From CAXXOK01 sp036759125 (lineage in GTDB: Bacteria > Bacillota > Clostridia > Christensenellales > Aristaeellaceae), in contig DAIOVG010000044.1 of the NCBI GenBank assembly GCA_036759125.1, positions 1 through 16,830 on the forward strand: a stretch of DNA of 16,830 nucleotides. The letters run 5' to 3'. This document shows positions 15,806 through 16,830 of this stretch, piece by piece. Made by a program: the position numbers and the translations under genes. Under the pieces are notes generated by a model. The model did no database searches, was not told the origin of the DNA, and was given only the letters and a program-made list of their open reading frames with translations. Each line of letters begins with the position of its first letter. The stretch's first letter is position 1.

Positions 15806-16443
15806 AACAGAAAAAAAGTATCGGCACAGTCTTTAAAAATGGCATTTTTGCCGAAAACCCCACATTCCGCCTGGTGCTGGGCATGTGTCCCACCCTGGCC
15901 GTATCCACAGCGGTGTTTCAAGGTCTTGGCATGGGGCTCGCCACCACTTTTGTGCTCGTGTTCTCCAATTTCGTCATTGCGCTGTTAAGGAACATCATTC
16001 CGGACAAAGTCCGCATCCCGGCATTCATCGTCGTGATTGCGACCTTCGTGACCATTGTGGATCTGATGCTGAAGGCGTTCATCCCGTCGCTGAGTGAATC
16101 GCTTGGTATTTTCATTCCGTTGATCGTGGTCAACTGCATCATTTTTGCCAGAGCGGAATCGTTTGCCTCAAAAAACAGCGTTCTGCTGTCCATCACGGAC
16201 GGACTTGGCATGGGCCTTGGGTTTACGCTTGGCATCTCTCTTCTGTCGGCCTGCAGAGAGCTGCTTGGCAATGGAACGCTTCTGGGCATCCAGGTGATGC
16301 CGGAGAGCTTCCAGCCGATGGCCATCGCGCTGCGCCCGCCGGGCGGGTTCATTATGCTGGGTATTTTACTGATCATCATCAATGCTGCTGGCAAGGCGAT
16401 TGCAAAGCGCAAGGTGATGAAGGCGAAGGAGGCTGAATTATGA
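15802..16443 (+). CDS. rnfE: Rnf complex subunit E
   Basis: RnfE is a six-helix membrane subunit, homologous to NqrD and to RnfA, with which it forms a pseudo-symmetric pair that holds an iron-sulfur cluster within the membrane. The 213-residue protein contains the two expected cysteines: Cys29 in LGMCPTLAVS and Cys112 in VVNCIIFARAE. It also shows the conserved DGLGMGLGFTLGI and the C-terminal RPPGGFIMLG, which identify it as RnfE rather than RnfA. The ATG has AAAGGAGG at 15787-15794, seven bases upstream, and overlaps the rnfD stop by 4 bases; its own stop overlaps the rnfA start in the same way. This tight spacing implies strongly coupled translation of D, E and A. Confidence 0.96.
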   Translation: MKQKKSIGTVFKNGIFAENPTFRLVLGMCPTLAVSTAVFQGLGMGLATTFVLVFSNFVIALLRNIIPDKVRIPAFIVVIATFVTIVDLMLKAFIPSLSESLGIFIPLIVVNCIIFARAESFASKNSVLLSITDGLGMGLGFTLGISLLSACRELLGNGTLLGIQVMPESFQPMAIALRPPGGFIMLGILLIIINAAGKAIAKRKVMKAKEAEL

Positions 16444-16830
16444 CCAGTTTGATTCTCATTATCATCTCCGGCGTTTTGGTCAACAACCTGGTCATGTCCC
16501 AGTTCCTGGGCATTTGTCCGTTCCTGGGCATTTCCAAAAAGACGGAGACCGCGTTTGGCATGGGGATGGCGGTAACCTTCGTTATGGTTCTTGCGTCTGT
16601 CATCACGTACCTGATCCGCGCCTATCTTCTGCTGCCGTTTAACCTGGAGTATATGCAGACCATCGCGTTTATCCTGGTCATCGCCGTGCTGGTGCAAACT
16701 GTGGAGATCGTGCTCAAAAAGGTATCGCGCTCGCTGTACCAGGCGCTTGGCGTATACCTGCCGCTGATCACCACCAACTGCGCGGTGCTTGGCGTTGCCA
16801 TCAGCAACACAACGGCGGTGGAGGGCGGTT
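16440..16830 (+). CDS. rnfA: Rnf complex subunit A (partial, runs off right edge)
   Basis: RnfA is the membrane partner of RnfE and homologous to NqrE. The first 130 residues are present. They include LVNNLVMSQFLGICPFLGISKK, given here by its landmarks NNLVMSQ at 15-21 and Cys26 in GICPFLG, and Cys114 in TTNCAVLGVAI; these two cysteines correspond to the ones in RnfE that ligate the shared cluster. Several membrane helices are evident. The ATG at 16440 follows AAGGAGG (16426-16432) by 7 bases and overlaps the rnfE stop by 4 bases. In related operons rnfB follows rnfA; it would lie outside this window. Confidence 0.96.
   Translation, partial: MTSLILIIISGVLVNNLVMSQFLGICPFLGISKKTETAFGMGMAVTFVMVLASVITYLIRAYLLLPFNLEYMQTIAFILVIAVLVQTVEIVLKKVSRSLYQALGVYLPLITTNCAVLGVAISNTTAVEGG

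Noticed and set aside
1..16830. CRISPR array, transposon, prophage or defence genes
   Set aside because: No direct-repeat arrays, transposase or integrase motifs, or terminal inverted repeats are seen; all full-length genes are ordinary metabolic, envelope, repair or energy genes.

Overview
The window looks like chromosomal DNA of an anaerobic Bacillota, most likely class Clostridia, with a fairly GC-rich genome. The evidence is Gram-positive-style strong ribosome binding sites (GGAGG), several TTG/GTG starts, hairpin-plus-T-tract terminators, DUF951, a prsA-like/yabM/mazG/HU cluster and a clostridial-type Rnf operon. Genus cannot be fixed from the sequence. Every full-length gene is a recognisable family and I see no mobile element, CRISPR array, rRNA or tRNA.

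Left edge (1-861): the 5' part of murC on the minus strand (cell wall precursor synthesis) is divergent from the plus-strand genes. The roughly 340-base gap holds promoters facing both ways, a 15-bp palindrome and a short hairpin/T-tract leader in front of gltB. 862-6838: gltB and gltD, overlapping by 8 bp, encode the two subunits of NADPH-dependent glutamate synthase (ammonia assimilation). A strong terminator follows.

6952-7775: a small DUF951 protein and type I signal peptidase LepB form a tight pair with its own promoter. 7851-9218: a secreted lipoprotein-like foldase of the SurA/PrsA parvulin type, with a coiled-coil insertion inside the parvulin domain, as its own unit with promoter and terminator. 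9342-12750: a MurJ/SpoVB-family flippase (YabM-like), a YabN-type methylase-MazG fusion whose methylase motifs have decayed, and the DNA-binding protein HU, ending in a strong terminator. The foldase-flippase-MazG-HU order matches a cluster known in Clostridia, but spoVT and the following rqcP/yabP/yabQ/divIC block are absent at their usual places.

12809-13345: a hypoxanthine-DNA glycosylase family repair enzyme. 13459-16830: start of an rnf operon (rnfC, rnfD, rnfE, partial rnfA), the membrane complex that couples reduced ferredoxin oxidation and NAD+ reduction to an ion gradient. rnfG, normally between rnfD and rnfE, is missing there; rnfD and rnfE overlap by 4 bp.

This is mostly core metabolism, secretion and energy conservation. 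I do not see a clear novel system; the best leads are the missing rnfG, the foldase insertion, the decayed methylase domain, and the gltB leader.
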